From the IMG/VR virus record IMGVR_UViG_3300037493_000847, positions 1 to 41,580 of that record: DNA of 41,580 nt; one strand, written 5' to 3'. A program made the translations under genes and the position numbers. Below are positions 31,778 through 39,413 of the stretch, piece by piece (the first letter of the stretch is position 1; each line of letters starts with the position of its first letter). The DNA is from a virus. The notes under the pieces were generated by a model. The model saw only the letters and a list, made by a program, of their open reading frames with translations, was not told where the DNA came from and searched no databases.

Positions 31778-33568
31778 TTACGGCTTCGCCGCCCAAGATT
31801 GGCCGACTGCGCTTTCCGACAGATTGGCGGTTTCAGCATTGGGGAAAATGTCCAGCCAAGCCTGACGCATTTCCTCCACCATGATTTCCCGCAGTTCTTC
31901 ACCATGCCCAGTCTCTGCCAGCATCAGCAATTCGTCGTGGATCGACGCCAGCATCCGCGACTTGAACGGCAGTTCGTAGACTTTGAAACTCATGCGCGTG
32001 ACAGCGCGATACATCACATCGGCGGCAGCGCCTTGGATGGGATAGTTGGACGCCACGGGCATCGACCGCTCGTTCTTGTGGACGTAGACAGTGCGCCCAG
32101 ACTTGATCGGCAGCAGCCCTGTGGCGTTCATCTGATCGAACATCTGGTGGCGCAGCGCATAGGCGTAGGGATACCGCTCCGCCCACTTCTCGACGTATTC
32201 CGCCGCCTCGCCGTCCGAACAGCGCAGCACCATAGCCAGAGCGGCGTTGCCAGCGCCGTAGGTAAGCTGGAAGCTGAATGCCTTGGCCTTGGACCGCATC
32301 TCCTTAGCCCGTGGGTCTTTGGCCTTCAGGCGGGCCTTGAAGTCCTTGGGATCGACACGGAACAGCGTGATGGCCGACTCAGCGTGAACGTCCCCAAAGA
32401 TCACATCTTGCTTTAGCTGTGGATCGTTGCTGACTTCCGCCAAGACGCGCAGTTCGATGCCGCTGTAATCGGCCAGCACCATCTCTGTGTCCGGCGGGGC
32501 GATGAAGGAGCGTCGCACCATAGGATTGCGCGGGATATTCTGAAGGTTCGGGTTCGATGACGAGTAGCGGCCTGTGATGGCTTGGGCGATGTTAAAGCGC
32601 CCGTAGACGCGCCCTGCCAGCCTCTGCTTGTTCAGCAGCACTTCGCCGTAGGTGCTTAGGTATTTGTCCGCCCGATTGAATACCATCAGCGCGGCAAGCC
32701 AGCGCGAGAATGGGTAGGGCGATCTGAAGGACGCCTGACGCAGTTGCTTGCGGTCAGTCTGAAGTTGCTCTGACTTATCAGTCTTGGGCCATGCCCGCAG
32801 ACTTGTCTCGTCCATGACAGTCTTGATGAAGTCAGAGAGTTGCTTTTTTGAGCGGAGGTTCGCAATCATGTCTTCTGGCGTGTAGTGCCGCAAGACCTTC
32901 TCAGCCACATCGCGCCGCAGCGACCACATCTTAATCAGGCCGCTGTGATGTTCCTCGTCGATGCTCATGCCTGTGTCTTCCATTTCCGCCGTGCCGCGCC
33001 ATGCGTCATTCAGAACGTAGAAGCCCGCCATCTGCTCCGCCGTCAGAGCCGCAGACCACATCGTGTAGAGGTTATAGGTGTCCTCTGCATCCTCGAAGCC
33101 GTAGTCATACTGCTCCAGCGACAGTTCTTTCTGCGACCAGTCAGACACCTGAAGGTGCTTGTTGTCGCGGGCCTTGCCCAGATCGCGCTTGACCATATCG
33201 GCCAGCGACAGCGGGCGACCGCCCAGCTTCGCCTTCGACATGACGCCCACATCGAACAGCACAACGTCCGGCCCATCAGTGGCGAAGTCGAACCAGCGCC
33301 CCTCGAAGCCAGCGTTGAACACCGCCCACGGGCAAGCGTCCGCCAGCGCGTTGGCGTAGAAGGTGAACGGCTTGCACAGCAAGTGGTCGATGACGTAGTT
33401 GCCAGCGGGGCCGCTGATGCAAGTCAGACGCACTTTTGAGTCTTGGGGCCGCAGCCCAGTTGTCTCGAAGTCCAGCGCGTGGACTGCACCTGAGTCCGTG
33501 ATTTCCTTGATGACTTGCTGCGCTTGTTCGTGCGAAGCCACAAGTTTGTATTGACCTAATTTATCCAT
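31778..33568 (-). CDS. Family A DNA polymerase with 3'-5' exonuclease
   Basis: The 596-residue replicative polymerase has an exonuclease domain (about 20-180): Exo I LDFETTG (D33, E35), Exo II FNAGFEGRWF (84-93) and Exo III YGFED (D160). The polymerase domain carries motif A DYSGIELR (367-374), motif B R425-K429-F433-Y437 within RSKAKAFSFQLTYG, and motif C IHDE (543-546). All catalytic residues are present. The residue matching E. coli Pol I 762 is Phe433. No 5'-3' exonuclease domain. It replicates the phage genome with the PrimPol-helicase. Confidence 0.96.
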   Translation of the reverse strand: MDKLGQYKLVASHEQAQQVIKEITDSGAVHALDFETTGLRPQDSKVRLTCISGPAGNYVIDHLLCKPFTFYANALADACPWAVFNAGFEGRWFDFATDGPDVVLFDVGVMSKAKLGGRPLSLADMVKRDLGKARDNKHLQVSDWSQKELSLEQYDYGFEDAEDTYNLYTMWSAALTAEQMAGFYVLNDAWRGTAEMEDTGMSIDEEHHSGLIKMWSLRRDVAEKVLRHYTPEDMIANLRSKKQLSDFIKTVMDETSLRAWPKTDKSEQLQTDRKQLRQASFRSPYPFSRWLAALMVFNRADKYLSTYGEVLLNKQRLAGRVYGRFNIAQAITGRYSSSNPNLQNIPRNPMVRRSFIAPPDTEMVLADYSGIELRVLAEVSNDPQLKQDVIFGDVHAESAITLFRVDPKDFKARLKAKDPRAKEMRSKAKAFSFQLTYGAGNAALAMVLRCSDGEAAEYVEKWAERYPYAYALRHQMFDQMNATGLLPIKSGRTVYVHKNERSMPVASNYPIQGAAADVMYRAVTRMSFKVYELPFKSRMLASIHDELLMLAETGHGEELREIMVEEMRQAWLDIFPNAETANLSESAVGQSWAAKP

Positions 33569-33622
33569 GTCTCTAATATCCTGATTGGTCCTAGCAGAAC
33601 CAGCCTCCTGCCGAGGTTAACT

Positions 33623-33660
33623 TAGCCCCCAGTTTGGTCACTGGGGGCTATTTTTTTATT
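33623..33660 (+). terminator. Strong Rho-independent terminator, rightward orientation
   Basis: TAGCCCCCAGT (33623-33633) and ACTGGGGGCTA (33640-33650) form a perfect 11-base-pair stem with a 6-base loop, followed by TTTTTTTATT (33651-33660). The T tract lies on the plus strand, so it stops rightward transcription although the genes on both sides run leftward. Read leftward, no T tract follows the stem. It would catch late rightward read-through. Confidence 0.85.
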
Positions 33661-34370
33661 TACAGGACGCCGCGACGACGACGAGCAGCGGGAACGCCGC
33701 CACCTTCCGACGAGCGGATCAGCCCGTCGATGTCAGCGTCAGGATCAGCCGCCAATTCTGCACAGGCGGCGTCAGACAGCCAGCCGTAGACAGTCAGCAC
33801 GGGCTTGTAGTTTTTCTGCCCTTGGGCTTCAAACTTCTCTTTGCCCAGATTGACCAGAGGCCAAGACGGACGCCCAGCGCGAAGGCGCTCACCGACTTGC
33901 TGGAGCAAGTCAGCAAAGACAGCCACGCCGCTCTTGGAGTTGATCTTCCAGTAGCCTTGGCGGTCGTCTGCTTCCAGCGACTTGATGACCATCGACTTCG
34001 CTGCAAACCAGCCTTCACCCTGCGAGGTGTTGAACGGGCCTTGCTCGTCGGCGGCTGGCGCAGGAATGCGCTGATCGCTGTAGATGTTCGCCATGCGGGT
34101 GGCGATAGTCTTGCCGCCCTTCCAGCAAACATAGCCATCCTCGAAGGACGCGATGTTCACCAGCCACAATTCGCTGGCGTCGATGTCTTCCTTGTCCTTA
34201 CCGAACTCGTAGACGCCGCGCTTACCAGTGAAGTTGAGGTAGACGGAGCCGTCAGGTGCGCCGCCGATCTGGCCCTGCGCTGCGGATGCAGTGACTGCAT
34301 CTGCCATCGCTTGAGCGTTGACGAGGGCGACAGGTCCGCCAAACGGCGAGGTGGTTACTTCGTTTGCCAT
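33660..34370 (-). CDS. Probable single-stranded DNA-binding protein
   Basis: The 236-residue protein has alternating strands and aromatic residues in its middle (GSVYLNFTGKRGVYEFGKDKEDI, ELWLVNIASFEDGYVCWKGGK, QGYWKINSKSGVAVF). It sits directly upstream of DNA polymerase and downstream of a recombination nuclease, where phages often encode an OB-fold single-strand binding protein. Unlike most such proteins its C-terminus is basic (PAARRRRGVL) rather than acidic, although an Asp-rich stretch (DPDADIDG) precedes it. GGAG lies before the ATG. The identification rests on context and general look. Confidence 0.55.
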   Translation of the reverse strand: MANEVTTSPFGGPVALVNAQAMADAVTASAAQGQIGGAPDGSVYLNFTGKRGVYEFGKDKEDIDASELWLVNIASFEDGYVCWKGGKTIATRMANIYSDQRIPAPAADEQGPFNTSQGEGWFAAKSMVIKSLEADDRQGYWKINSKSGVAVFADLLQQVGERLRAGRPSWPLVNLGKEKFEAQGQKNYKPVLTVYGWLSDAACAELAADPDADIDGLIRSSEGGGVPAARRRRGVL

Positions 34371-34386
34371 GTGTTTTCTCCTATGG

Positions 34387-35415
34387 CTATGTGTCTAGTT
34401 TTGCTGTGACTTCCAGACGGACGGACGGCTTACCGACCTTGTAGAACCCGTCTGCACTGACCCCAGTGGCCTTCTCGTAAGCCTTGGTGTCCAGTGTCCT
34501 ACGCCCAGCCACTTCCGTGACTTTGACGCTGTAGGCAGCAGTGTCGAACACCATCTGGTTCTCTCCTGTTGCATACTCCTTGATGGTAGCCGCCAGATCG
34601 TCTGCGCGGGCTTCCAAAGCCTTGATCTGCTCCTTGATGGAGCCGTATTCCCTGACTGACTCAGTGATGCCGCGCGGGGCGAAGACGGGCATCGACGGCT
34701 TGTCGGCCTTGCGCTTCTCTCCCTTGGCAACCTGAATGGCACTGCATTCCTCCTTGAAGGCGCAGTAGGTGCAGCCGTTGTTGGTCAAGCCCTCTGCGGG
34801 CAAGTCCATCACATCTGTGTCGAACAAGATGGCAGCGCGGATTTCTGCCCGCTGCGCTGTCTCGCCGTTGTCGTAGGCCACGTTGAATTGCTTGTGCCTC
34901 TGGAAGTCAGAGGCATCGACATACAGCACCATCGCCTCATCGACAGTGTAGTCGTGCATATTCAGCAGCCACATATTCTGCTGCACCTGTGCGGCGTGTT
35001 GCGGCTTGGGGGCAGTCATGCCCTCCAGATTGGTGCGCGGATCGACTGACTTAAACTCCAGCAGTATCCATTTGCCATCCACCATCACAAGGCCGTCAGG
35101 CGTCCCAGACAGGCCGCTCTCGTCGTGCAGGAAGGACCGCTGCTGGTCGCCAGCAAACATAGGCAGCAGCATGGCGCGGCGCAGTTGCTCGACCAACCAT
35201 GCCTCGACAGCGTGACCGCGCTCTGCCATGCCCCACTTGTCGCTCTCGCGGGGTGTGGTCTTGGAAAACTTCAGTTCGCGCAAGCAGCGCAAATTTTCGG
35301 AAGCGGTAAGGACCGCATTGCGATCAAGAAACTCGTCCGTGCTTCCGTGCAGAGGCCACGCTGACTTGTTCAGCGCGACACCTTCTTCGATATACTTGAA
35401 TAGGTCGATTGCCAT
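34387..35415 (-). CDS. Cas4/RecB-like PD-(D/E)XK nuclease
   Basis: The 342-residue protein has a PD-(D/E)XK core: RGHAVEAW (66-73), GTPDG (D107), LLEFKS (E120, K122) and HAAQVQQNMWLL (140-151). Cysteines C44, C215, C218 and C224 (CTYCAFKEEC) are placed like the four ligands of the Fe-S cluster in Cas4 and AddB. After about 240 there is a separate helical and beta C-terminal domain (IKEQIKALEARADDLAATIKEY...), unusual for short Cas4-type enzymes. Likely role: exonuclease in recombination or host DNA breakdown. GGAGGG precedes the ATG. Confidence 0.87.
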   Translation of the reverse strand: MAIDLFKYIEEGVALNKSAWPLHGSTDEFLDRNAVLTASENLRCLRELKFSKTTPRESDKWGMAERGHAVEAWLVEQLRRAMLLPMFAGDQQRSFLHDESGLSGTPDGLVMVDGKWILLEFKSVDPRTNLEGMTAPKPQHAAQVQQNMWLLNMHDYTVDEAMVLYVDASDFQRHKQFNVAYDNGETAQRAEIRAAILFDTDVMDLPAEGLTNNGCTYCAFKEECSAIQVAKGEKRKADKPSMPVFAPRGITESVREYGSIKEQIKALEARADDLAATIKEYATGENQMVFDTAAYSVKVTEVAGRRTLDTKAYEKATGVSADGFYKVGKPSVRLEVTAKLDT

Positions 35416-35490
35416 TTAGCCCTCCAGTTGCGTTAGGACAAACACAGACTGAACATGGGGCCGATGCGATGGTGCGCTGGTCATGGTCAT
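35416..35490 (-). CDS. Possible 24-residue leader peptide of the nuclease gene
   Basis: A frame from ATG 35490 (second in-frame ATG at 35484) ends in TAA directly before the nuclease ATG. It starts MTMTSAPSHRPHVQ and contains the nuclease ribosome binding site in its last codons. No ribosome binding site of its own is seen, and it sits behind a promoter candidate. It may be a leader peptide or chance. Confidence 0.3.
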   Translation of the reverse strand: MTMTSAPSHRPHVQSVFVLTQLEG

Positions 35491-35525
35491 AGCAGTTAGA
35501 GTGTCTCGTGTGTTTGTCTATGTGT

Positions 35526-35555
35526 AGAGTAGTGCGGTAGTCTGTAGGCTGTCAA
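35526..35555 (-). promoter_or_regulatory. Internal leftward promoter before the nuclease gene
   Basis: On the minus strand, TTGACA (35550-35555) is followed after 18 bases by TACTCT (35526-35531). The -35 is perfect, the -10 weak. It overlaps the end of the gene at 35552-35851 and would feed nuclease, SSB-like, polymerase, resolvase and primase genes separately from the early operon. Confidence 0.5.
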
Positions 35556-35851
35556 GCCCTATCGTTGATAGTATTTCGACATTCGCCAGCGATGGCGGCG
35601 TAGGCTGCGGCGTCCACATAGTTGTCGTGCTTGTAGCCTGTAGACGACCGCGCAATTTTCAGCAGCAACATGATCCAAGCCATGTCCTCAGAGTCCAAGT
35701 CCACTTCGATGCTGTGCTTTCCAAACAGGTAGGCTTGGACGAGCCGCGCCATGTTAGTCAGGTTGTCGTGCGGATCGCCGTAGTCTTTCTCTCGGTCGCC
35801 CGCTGTTATATCCGCTGCCTGACTTAGGATATTCTCTCGCACAGAAGTCAT
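35552..35851 (-). CDS. Conserved phage protein, DUF6378-like
   Basis: The 99-residue protein contains DREKDYGDPHDNLTNMARLVQAYL and then DMAWIMLLLKIARS...KHDNYVDAAAYAAIAGE, the pattern of a widespread phage family (DUF6378, from memory), probably an all-helical, MazG-like fold. Function is unknown; nucleotide handling has been suggested for similar folds. The ATG at 35851 is chosen because GGAGAG stands four bases upstream. Confidence 0.82.
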   Translation of the reverse strand: MTSVRENILSQAADITAGDREKDYGDPHDNLTNMARLVQAYLFGKHSIEVDLDSEDMAWIMLLLKIARSSTGYKHDNYVDAAAYAAIAGECRNTINDRA

Positions 35852-35916
35852 CGTTCTCTCCAAATTCGTCGGGGGGCTTGGTTATTATTGATTGGGCCGT
35901 AGCGCAGTCCGTCAAC

Positions 35917-35985
35917 TTACCATTGCTTCAAAACGTCCATTGCCGCTTGGATGCGCCCCCCAGACCACAGTCCTAGCGCAGTCAT
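35917..35985 (-). CDS. 22-residue micro-ORF in the early operon
   Basis: The frame MTALGLWSGGRIQAAMDVLKQW opens on an ATG that overlaps the stop of the 46-residue frame (ATGA at 35982-35985) and ends in TAA at 35917. The overlap matches the coupling used throughout this operon, the main reason to list it. The peptide could form one amphipathic helix. The remaining 65 bases to the next gene hold nothing I recognise. Confidence 0.35.
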   Translation of the reverse strand: MTALGLWSGGRIQAAMDVLKQW

Positions 35986-36122
35986 CTGTCACCGCGCAAG
36001 AGCCTTTTTACCAAGTCTTCAATCTCGTCCAGACTTGCCTTTAACTCGCTGTCTCTCTGTGTCGAGAGCAACTGTTTTGCGCGCTTGAGCAAGTTTAACA
36101 GCCTTATTTGTATGCTCTGCAT
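35982..36122 (-). CDS. 46-residue coiled-coil protein in an alternative frame
   Basis: The frame from ATG 36122 to TGA 35982 reads MQSIQIRLLNLLKRAKQLLS...DSELKASLDEIEDLVKRLLRGDR, a regular charged amphipathic helix that looks like real protein. It overlaps the last 104 bases of the 71-residue frame at 36019-36234 in another frame, and its stop overlaps the ATG of the next micro-ORF. Its ribosome binding site is weak (GGGA). Either or both overlapping frames may be used. Confidence 0.5.
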   Translation of the reverse strand: MQSIQIRLLNLLKRAKQLLSTQRDSELKASLDEIEDLVKRLLRGDR

Positions 36123-36234
36123 CAGGTTTTTCCCAAGGTGGACAAGTCAGACTTACGGATCGTTCTGGTATGTCAGAACTGCTATAGGCAGCGTGACTTC
36201 TGATGATAACGTGCTTGATTGTAGCTGTAGTCAT
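36019..36234 (-). CDS. Small early protein, 71 residues
   Basis: The ATG overlaps the stop of the upstream helix-turn-helix-like gene (ATGA at 36231-36234). The sequence is MTTATIKHVIIRSHAAYSSS..., then a Cys/Pro turn (LTCPPWEKP) and a basic helix (NKAVKLAQARKTV). The second half is shared with the 46-residue alternative frame. No family recognised. Confidence 0.55.
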   Translation of the reverse strand: MTTATIKHVIIRSHAAYSSSDIPERSVSLTCPPWEKPDAEHTNKAVKLAQARKTVALDTERQRVKGKSGRD

Positions 36235-36539
36235 GGCTGCGTTACCTTCTCAATAAAGCGGGCAATAGCCTCGTTTAGCATCGCTTTTCTTTTTGCTCCA
36301 CCGCGACTGCTGATGTCGGCATATGCCTTGCGCGGTAAGCCTAGTGCCTCACTGGCCGAACGCATAGACCGAAACTCGACGGGGCCAATGACAACTTTCT
36401 TTGGCTTAGTTTGCCCCAGACCAATCAAGTCTGCTTTGCCTTTTGAGATCGCGCCGTAGACGCCTTCTTCCGTCATGTCGAAAACTTCTGCGACTTCTTT
36501 GACTGACTTGTAAATCTTGTCTCTTACTCTGACTCGCAT
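36231..36539 (-). CDS. Small DNA-binding protein with two NUMOD/HTH-like motifs
   Basis: The 102-residue protein has two similar segments: YKSVKEVAEVFDMTEEGVYGAI (about 10-31) and FRSMRSASEALGLPRKAYADI (about 55-75). Both have the SxxEAAxxLGxxxxxVxxxI pattern of NUMOD1-type helix-turn-helix modules that in phages accompany homing endonucleases or act alone. No nuclease domain is attached. It is the best candidate for a sequence-specific DNA-binding protein in this genome. ATG at 36539 is in the TAATG overlap with the upstream gene. Confidence 0.75.
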   Translation of the reverse strand: MRVRVRDKIYKSVKEVAEVFDMTEEGVYGAISKGKADLIGLGQTKPKKVVIGPVEFRSMRSASEALGLPRKAYADISSRGGAKRKAMLNEAIARFIEKVTQP

Positions 36540-36748
36540 TACAGCCCTGTTGGTCTTTTTGGTGGGCGCGGCGACACGATGATCTGGTCCGTGTAGATGC
36601 ACTGCATGATGAGGTGGTCAAAACCTAAGTCTTCAGCTTGAGCGATTGCGTTAGCCATAGCGTCATTGCATGAGTAGTCAGCGGGCAGCTTAAAGCCTGT
36701 CTGCGACCCATCGATCCACGTTATCAGTAGGTATGCTAAAACTTTCAT
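36539..36748 (-). CDS. Small early protein, 69 residues
   Basis: Starts at ATG 36748 behind GGAGG; the frame extends further but only this start has a ribosome binding site. It reads MKVLAYLLITWIDGSQTGFKL...YSCNDAMANAIAQAEDLGFDHLIMQCIYTDQ, a small alpha/beta pattern often seen in phage early regions. It ends PRPPKRPTGL. Function unknown. Confidence 0.68.
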   Translation of the reverse strand: MKVLAYLLITWIDGSQTGFKLPADYSCNDAMANAIAQAEDLGFDHLIMQCIYTDQIIVSPRPPKRPTGL

Positions 36749-36750
36749 TG

Positions 36751-36828
36751 TTACCTCCACAGTTCGATGATGTATCCGGCGTAGACCAGTGCGGCTATGC
36801 CAAAGGCTTCGTAAATACCTTCGCCCAT
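36751..36828 (-). CDS. 25-residue single-pass membrane micropeptide
   Basis: ATG at 36828 overlaps the preceding TGA (TGATG) and is preceded by GGAGGGGGAG, a very strong ribosome binding site. The peptide reads MGEGIYEAFGIAALVYAGYI and ends IELWR, one hydrophobic helix. Its TAA lies within the GGAGGTAA that serves as ribosome binding site for the next gene. The combined signals make translation likely. Confidence 0.6.
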   Translation of the reverse strand: MGEGIYEAFGIAALVYAGYIIELWR

Positions 36829-37172
36829 CACTCCCCCTCCAGTTCAGCCAGCACGGCGTCCGCTAGTTCGTGAAAGTAATCAGTGCAGTGGACGCACTCA
36901 ACAGATTTGATCTCCCGCAGCGCCTCCACCGCCTTGGTCAGCTTGGCCCTAAGATCAGCCATTGCCTCCTCGTGGATAGACCATGCAAAATCAGGTTGGC
37001 CGTAGCGTGCCGCGTTCAGTTTGCGCCCTAGGTCATCACGTTCTTTCACCAACTCTTCGATGCAGTCGGCGGCGGCAGTCTCAGCCTCTGTCGGGTAGGA
37101 TTTTCCGCCTTCCCAGACAACGCGAGATGCCCGCAGCCGCTTCTTGAGATCGTCAATCATTTCACGCTTCAT
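36828..37172 (-). CDS. Coiled-coil early protein
   Basis: A 114-residue helical protein (MKREMIDDLKKRLRASRVV..., CIEELVKERDDLGRKLNAARYG, MADLRAKLTKAVEALREIK) with a CVHC pair near the end. This pattern is frequent in phage accessory regions (Ead/Ea22-like in style). ATG 37172 is preferred; GTG 37181 would add three residues. The 25-base gap upstream holds nothing else. Confidence 0.65.
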   Translation of the reverse strand: MKREMIDDLKKRLRASRVVWEGGKSYPTEAETAAADCIEELVKERDDLGRKLNAARYGQPDFAWSIHEEAMADLRAKLTKAVEALREIKSVECVHCTDYFHELADAVLAELEGE

Positions 37173-37197
37173 AAAGGTCACTCATTTCGTTTTTCCC

Positions 37198-38490
37198 TTA
37201 GTCGATGATCTTGGTGGCTGACTTGCCTTTGCGGGCGACGACCATGCCTACAGCCTCATCCATTGGATGCTCTGCCTCACAGATGTCGATCTGCACATGG
37301 GTGTCCTGCCCCAAGCGCCAAAGGCGGCGCATAGCCTGTTCTTGGGCAGCGGGGGACCAATCACGCTCTGCGAAAACGGCATAGTGACTGCCTTTCTGTA
37401 GATTGATGGCGACACCCATAGAGGCGATCTGGCCCAGCAGTATGTCGCACTCTTGCGCGTTGAAGTCTGCCTCTGCCTCGGCCCTCTTGTCTTGCGAAGT
37501 CGCGCCGTCGATCTTGCGTATGGTCAAAAGCTGGTTCTTGCTTTGGAGTTGCTCCGCCAGCGCGTTGCCTACGTCCTTGTGCCAATACAGCACCAAGACA
37601 GGGCAAGTCAGTTGCTCCCACACATCGTAGACGTATTCCGCCACATGGTTTGCCTTGGCTACGCCAAGCAGTCTGCGGGCCTTCGCCATAATCGGGTCAG
37701 ACTCGCCCGCGTAGACGGCCTCTCCTGTTGCCTCACGCAGTTCGTCACTGTTGTCGAAGTCCACAGTGACTTGGCGAATAGTCAGGGGCGGCATATAGGC
37801 CGCAACGTCCGCCATCGTGCGCCGGACAGCGATCTTGTTGCTGTAAACAAAGTCCCGCAGTTGGTCCTCGTTCTTGTTGCCTATGACTGTCGCCTTCATG
37901 GGCTGGCGCGGATGGAAGCGCCGCATTTGGGTGACGCAAAATTTATTCTGGAAGGCAGTGAGCGATGATATGCCGAAATACTTTTGCAGATGGTCGGGCC
38001 ACAAGGCTTGCAGCATTGGATACAGGTCGTCAGCGTAGCGCCGGATCGGTGTGCCAGTCAGAAACCATACATATGGGACGCCGTAAGCAAGGCACTGAGT
38101 CATTTTGCAGCGCACACCAAACACAGCCTTGGTGCGCTCAGATGATAGCGTCTTCAAAGCGTCCGCTTCGTCCAGCACCAGAACATTAGGCTGCAAGCCA
38201 AACTTGCCAGCCATAGCGTAGGACATGACGAAGGCGTCAGCCTTATCGTCGATCTTGTCTTTGCCGCTCTTGATACGCTGCACACGCTTGCCGCAGTGGT
38301 CTTCGATGTTCTTCGCCCACATCCCAAGGGCAATGGGCGGGGCGACCACAACGAGCCGCCCTCCCACCTTATTCCACGCCTCTAGCGCAGTCAGCGTCTT
38401 GCCTGTTCCGGGTTCTGAAAACAGGCACGCCCGGCGCTGCCTGACTAGAAAGGCAGCGTCTTCGATCTGGGTTGGCAGGGGCGTCATCAT
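37198..38490 (-). CDS. SNF2/DEAD-type helicase
   Basis: The 430-residue superfamily 2 ATPase has an N-terminal Q-like segment (PLPTQIEDAAFLVRQRRACL), Walker A SEPGTGKT (25-32), motif Ia VVVAPPIALGMW, motif II LVLDEAD (104-110), motif III FLTGTPIRR (143-151), and C-terminal motifs VLVLYWHKD, LLGQIASMGVAINLQ and AQEQAMRRLWRLGQ. It is short for SNF2 proteins but motif-complete, like other phage SNF2 helicases that act in replication or recombination. Its ATG overlaps the upstream stop. Confidence 0.92.
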   Translation of the reverse strand: MMTPLPTQIEDAAFLVRQRRACLFSEPGTGKTLTALEAWNKVGGRLVVVAPPIALGMWAKNIEDHCGKRVQRIKSGKDKIDDKADAFVMSYAMAGKFGLQPNVLVLDEADALKTLSSERTKAVFGVRCKMTQCLAYGVPYVWFLTGTPIRRYADDLYPMLQALWPDHLQKYFGISSLTAFQNKFCVTQMRRFHPRQPMKATVIGNKNEDQLRDFVYSNKIAVRRTMADVAAYMPPLTIRQVTVDFDNSDELREATGEAVYAGESDPIMAKARRLLGVAKANHVAEYVYDVWEQLTCPVLVLYWHKDVGNALAEQLQSKNQLLTIRKIDGATSQDKRAEAEADFNAQECDILLGQIASMGVAINLQKGSHYAVFAERDWSPAAQEQAMRRLWRLGQDTHVQIDICEAEHPMDEAVGMVVARKGKSATKIID

Positions 38491-38936
38491 CAGTGCGCCG
38501 CCCCTTTGTGCTTCTTGAGCAGTTCAGCCAGCATATCCTTGCCAGCGTCCAGTTGCCCCACAATTTCTTCCGACCGCAGTTCCGCCGCCAGCAACCCTAT
38601 TTGCGCTGCCCGCTTCTGGTCTTTCAGCAGCGCCTTAGCTGCGCCTCTTGCCAGTTCTAGGTTTCCTTCTTTGTCTTTGGACCCCGCGCACATATAGATG
38701 CCAGCAGCCATGTAGGTGGCATAGCGCGTCATATCGCTTGCAAGGTGGCCTAGCACCAAAAGCAAAAAGCTAGCGGTTTCCTCTTTGCCAAACCGCGCTT
38801 CGATGAAAGGTTCGGCGGCGGTGTCAATTTCTGTCACCTCTTTGCGGAGGCTCTCAAAAAGCTGGTCAGCGATCTTGTGGGCAAAGTCCACAATGCTGTC
38901 ATCTGGCCCAAGGGCGATAAGAATTTCGTCGGTCAT
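38490..38936 (-). CDS. Helical early protein, 148 residues
   Basis: A mostly helical protein (VDFAHKIADQLFESLRKEVTE, TASFLLLVLGHLASDMTRYATYMAAGIYM, DQKRAAQIGLLAAELRSEEIV). No catalytic motif. Its ATG lies within the leader motif TTCTGCTATGACC shared with other leaders of this operon. It precedes the helicase gene with a one-base overlap. Confidence 0.68.
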   Translation of the reverse strand: MTDEILIALGPDDSIVDFAHKIADQLFESLRKEVTEIDTAAEPFIEARFGKEETASFLLLVLGHLASDMTRYATYMAAGIYMCAGSKDKEGNLELARGAAKALLKDQKRAAQIGLLAAELRSEEIVGQLDAGKDMLAELLKKHKGAAH

Positions 38937-38951
38937 AGCAGAACCCTTTTT

Positions 38952-39413
38952 TCAGGTGTTGGTGTTGACGTAGGTAATCAGGTCGTCTTTAGCACTCTTG
39001 TAGGCAATGGCGGCAAGCGCCGCCTCGGCCCTGTGCCGTAGTGCTTCTGGGTCATCCCGCATAGATGCGCGGGCAGATGCCATTACCATATTCGACCAAT
39101 GCTCTTGCATGGTCAAGACCTTTTTATCAAAAAGTATATGCTGACTTGCAGTCAGGGCTTTGCGCCAGTTTGCCACAGTGTCTTGCTTTACTGCGACAGC
39201 TAGATTGCTCTGGGCCAGTGCGGCTAGGCGCGGATCGGCGTCATCTGCATTCCGCACGATGCCTTGCAAATACTTGTAGCGCGTGGCTTCTGCCATCTGC
39301 TGCATATCTGCCTCGGCCTCTCGCGGGATCAGCAGCCTGACTTGGCTTAGGCCCATTGCGTCTAGCTTGCTTAGGTAGGTCTGCATCTTTGCAGGGGTCT
39401 TGCTCATCGTCAT
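38952..39413 (-). CDS. Helical early protein, 153 residues
   Basis: ATG 39413 has AGAGGAG upstream and overlaps the previous stop (ATGA). The protein is Ala/Met/Gln-rich and helical (KMQTYLSKLDAMGLSQVRLLIPREAEADMQQMAEATRYKY; later WRKALTASQHILFDKKVLTMQEHWSNMVMASARAS). The segment LIPREAEADMQQMAEATR recalls ribbon-helix-helix or small regulatory proteins, but nothing definite. Confidence 0.65.
   Translation of the reverse strand: MTMSKTPAKMQTYLSKLDAMGLSQVRLLIPREAEADMQQMAEATRYKYLQGIVRNADDADPRLAALAQSNLAVAVKQDTVANWRKALTASQHILFDKKVLTMQEHWSNMVMASARASMRDDPEALRHRAEAALAAIAYKSAKDDLITYVNTNT

Noticed and set aside
31799-32416. 205-codon plus-strand frame over the DNA polymerase gene
   Set aside because: It is a shadow of the polymerase, whose catalytic motifs are intact on the minus strand.
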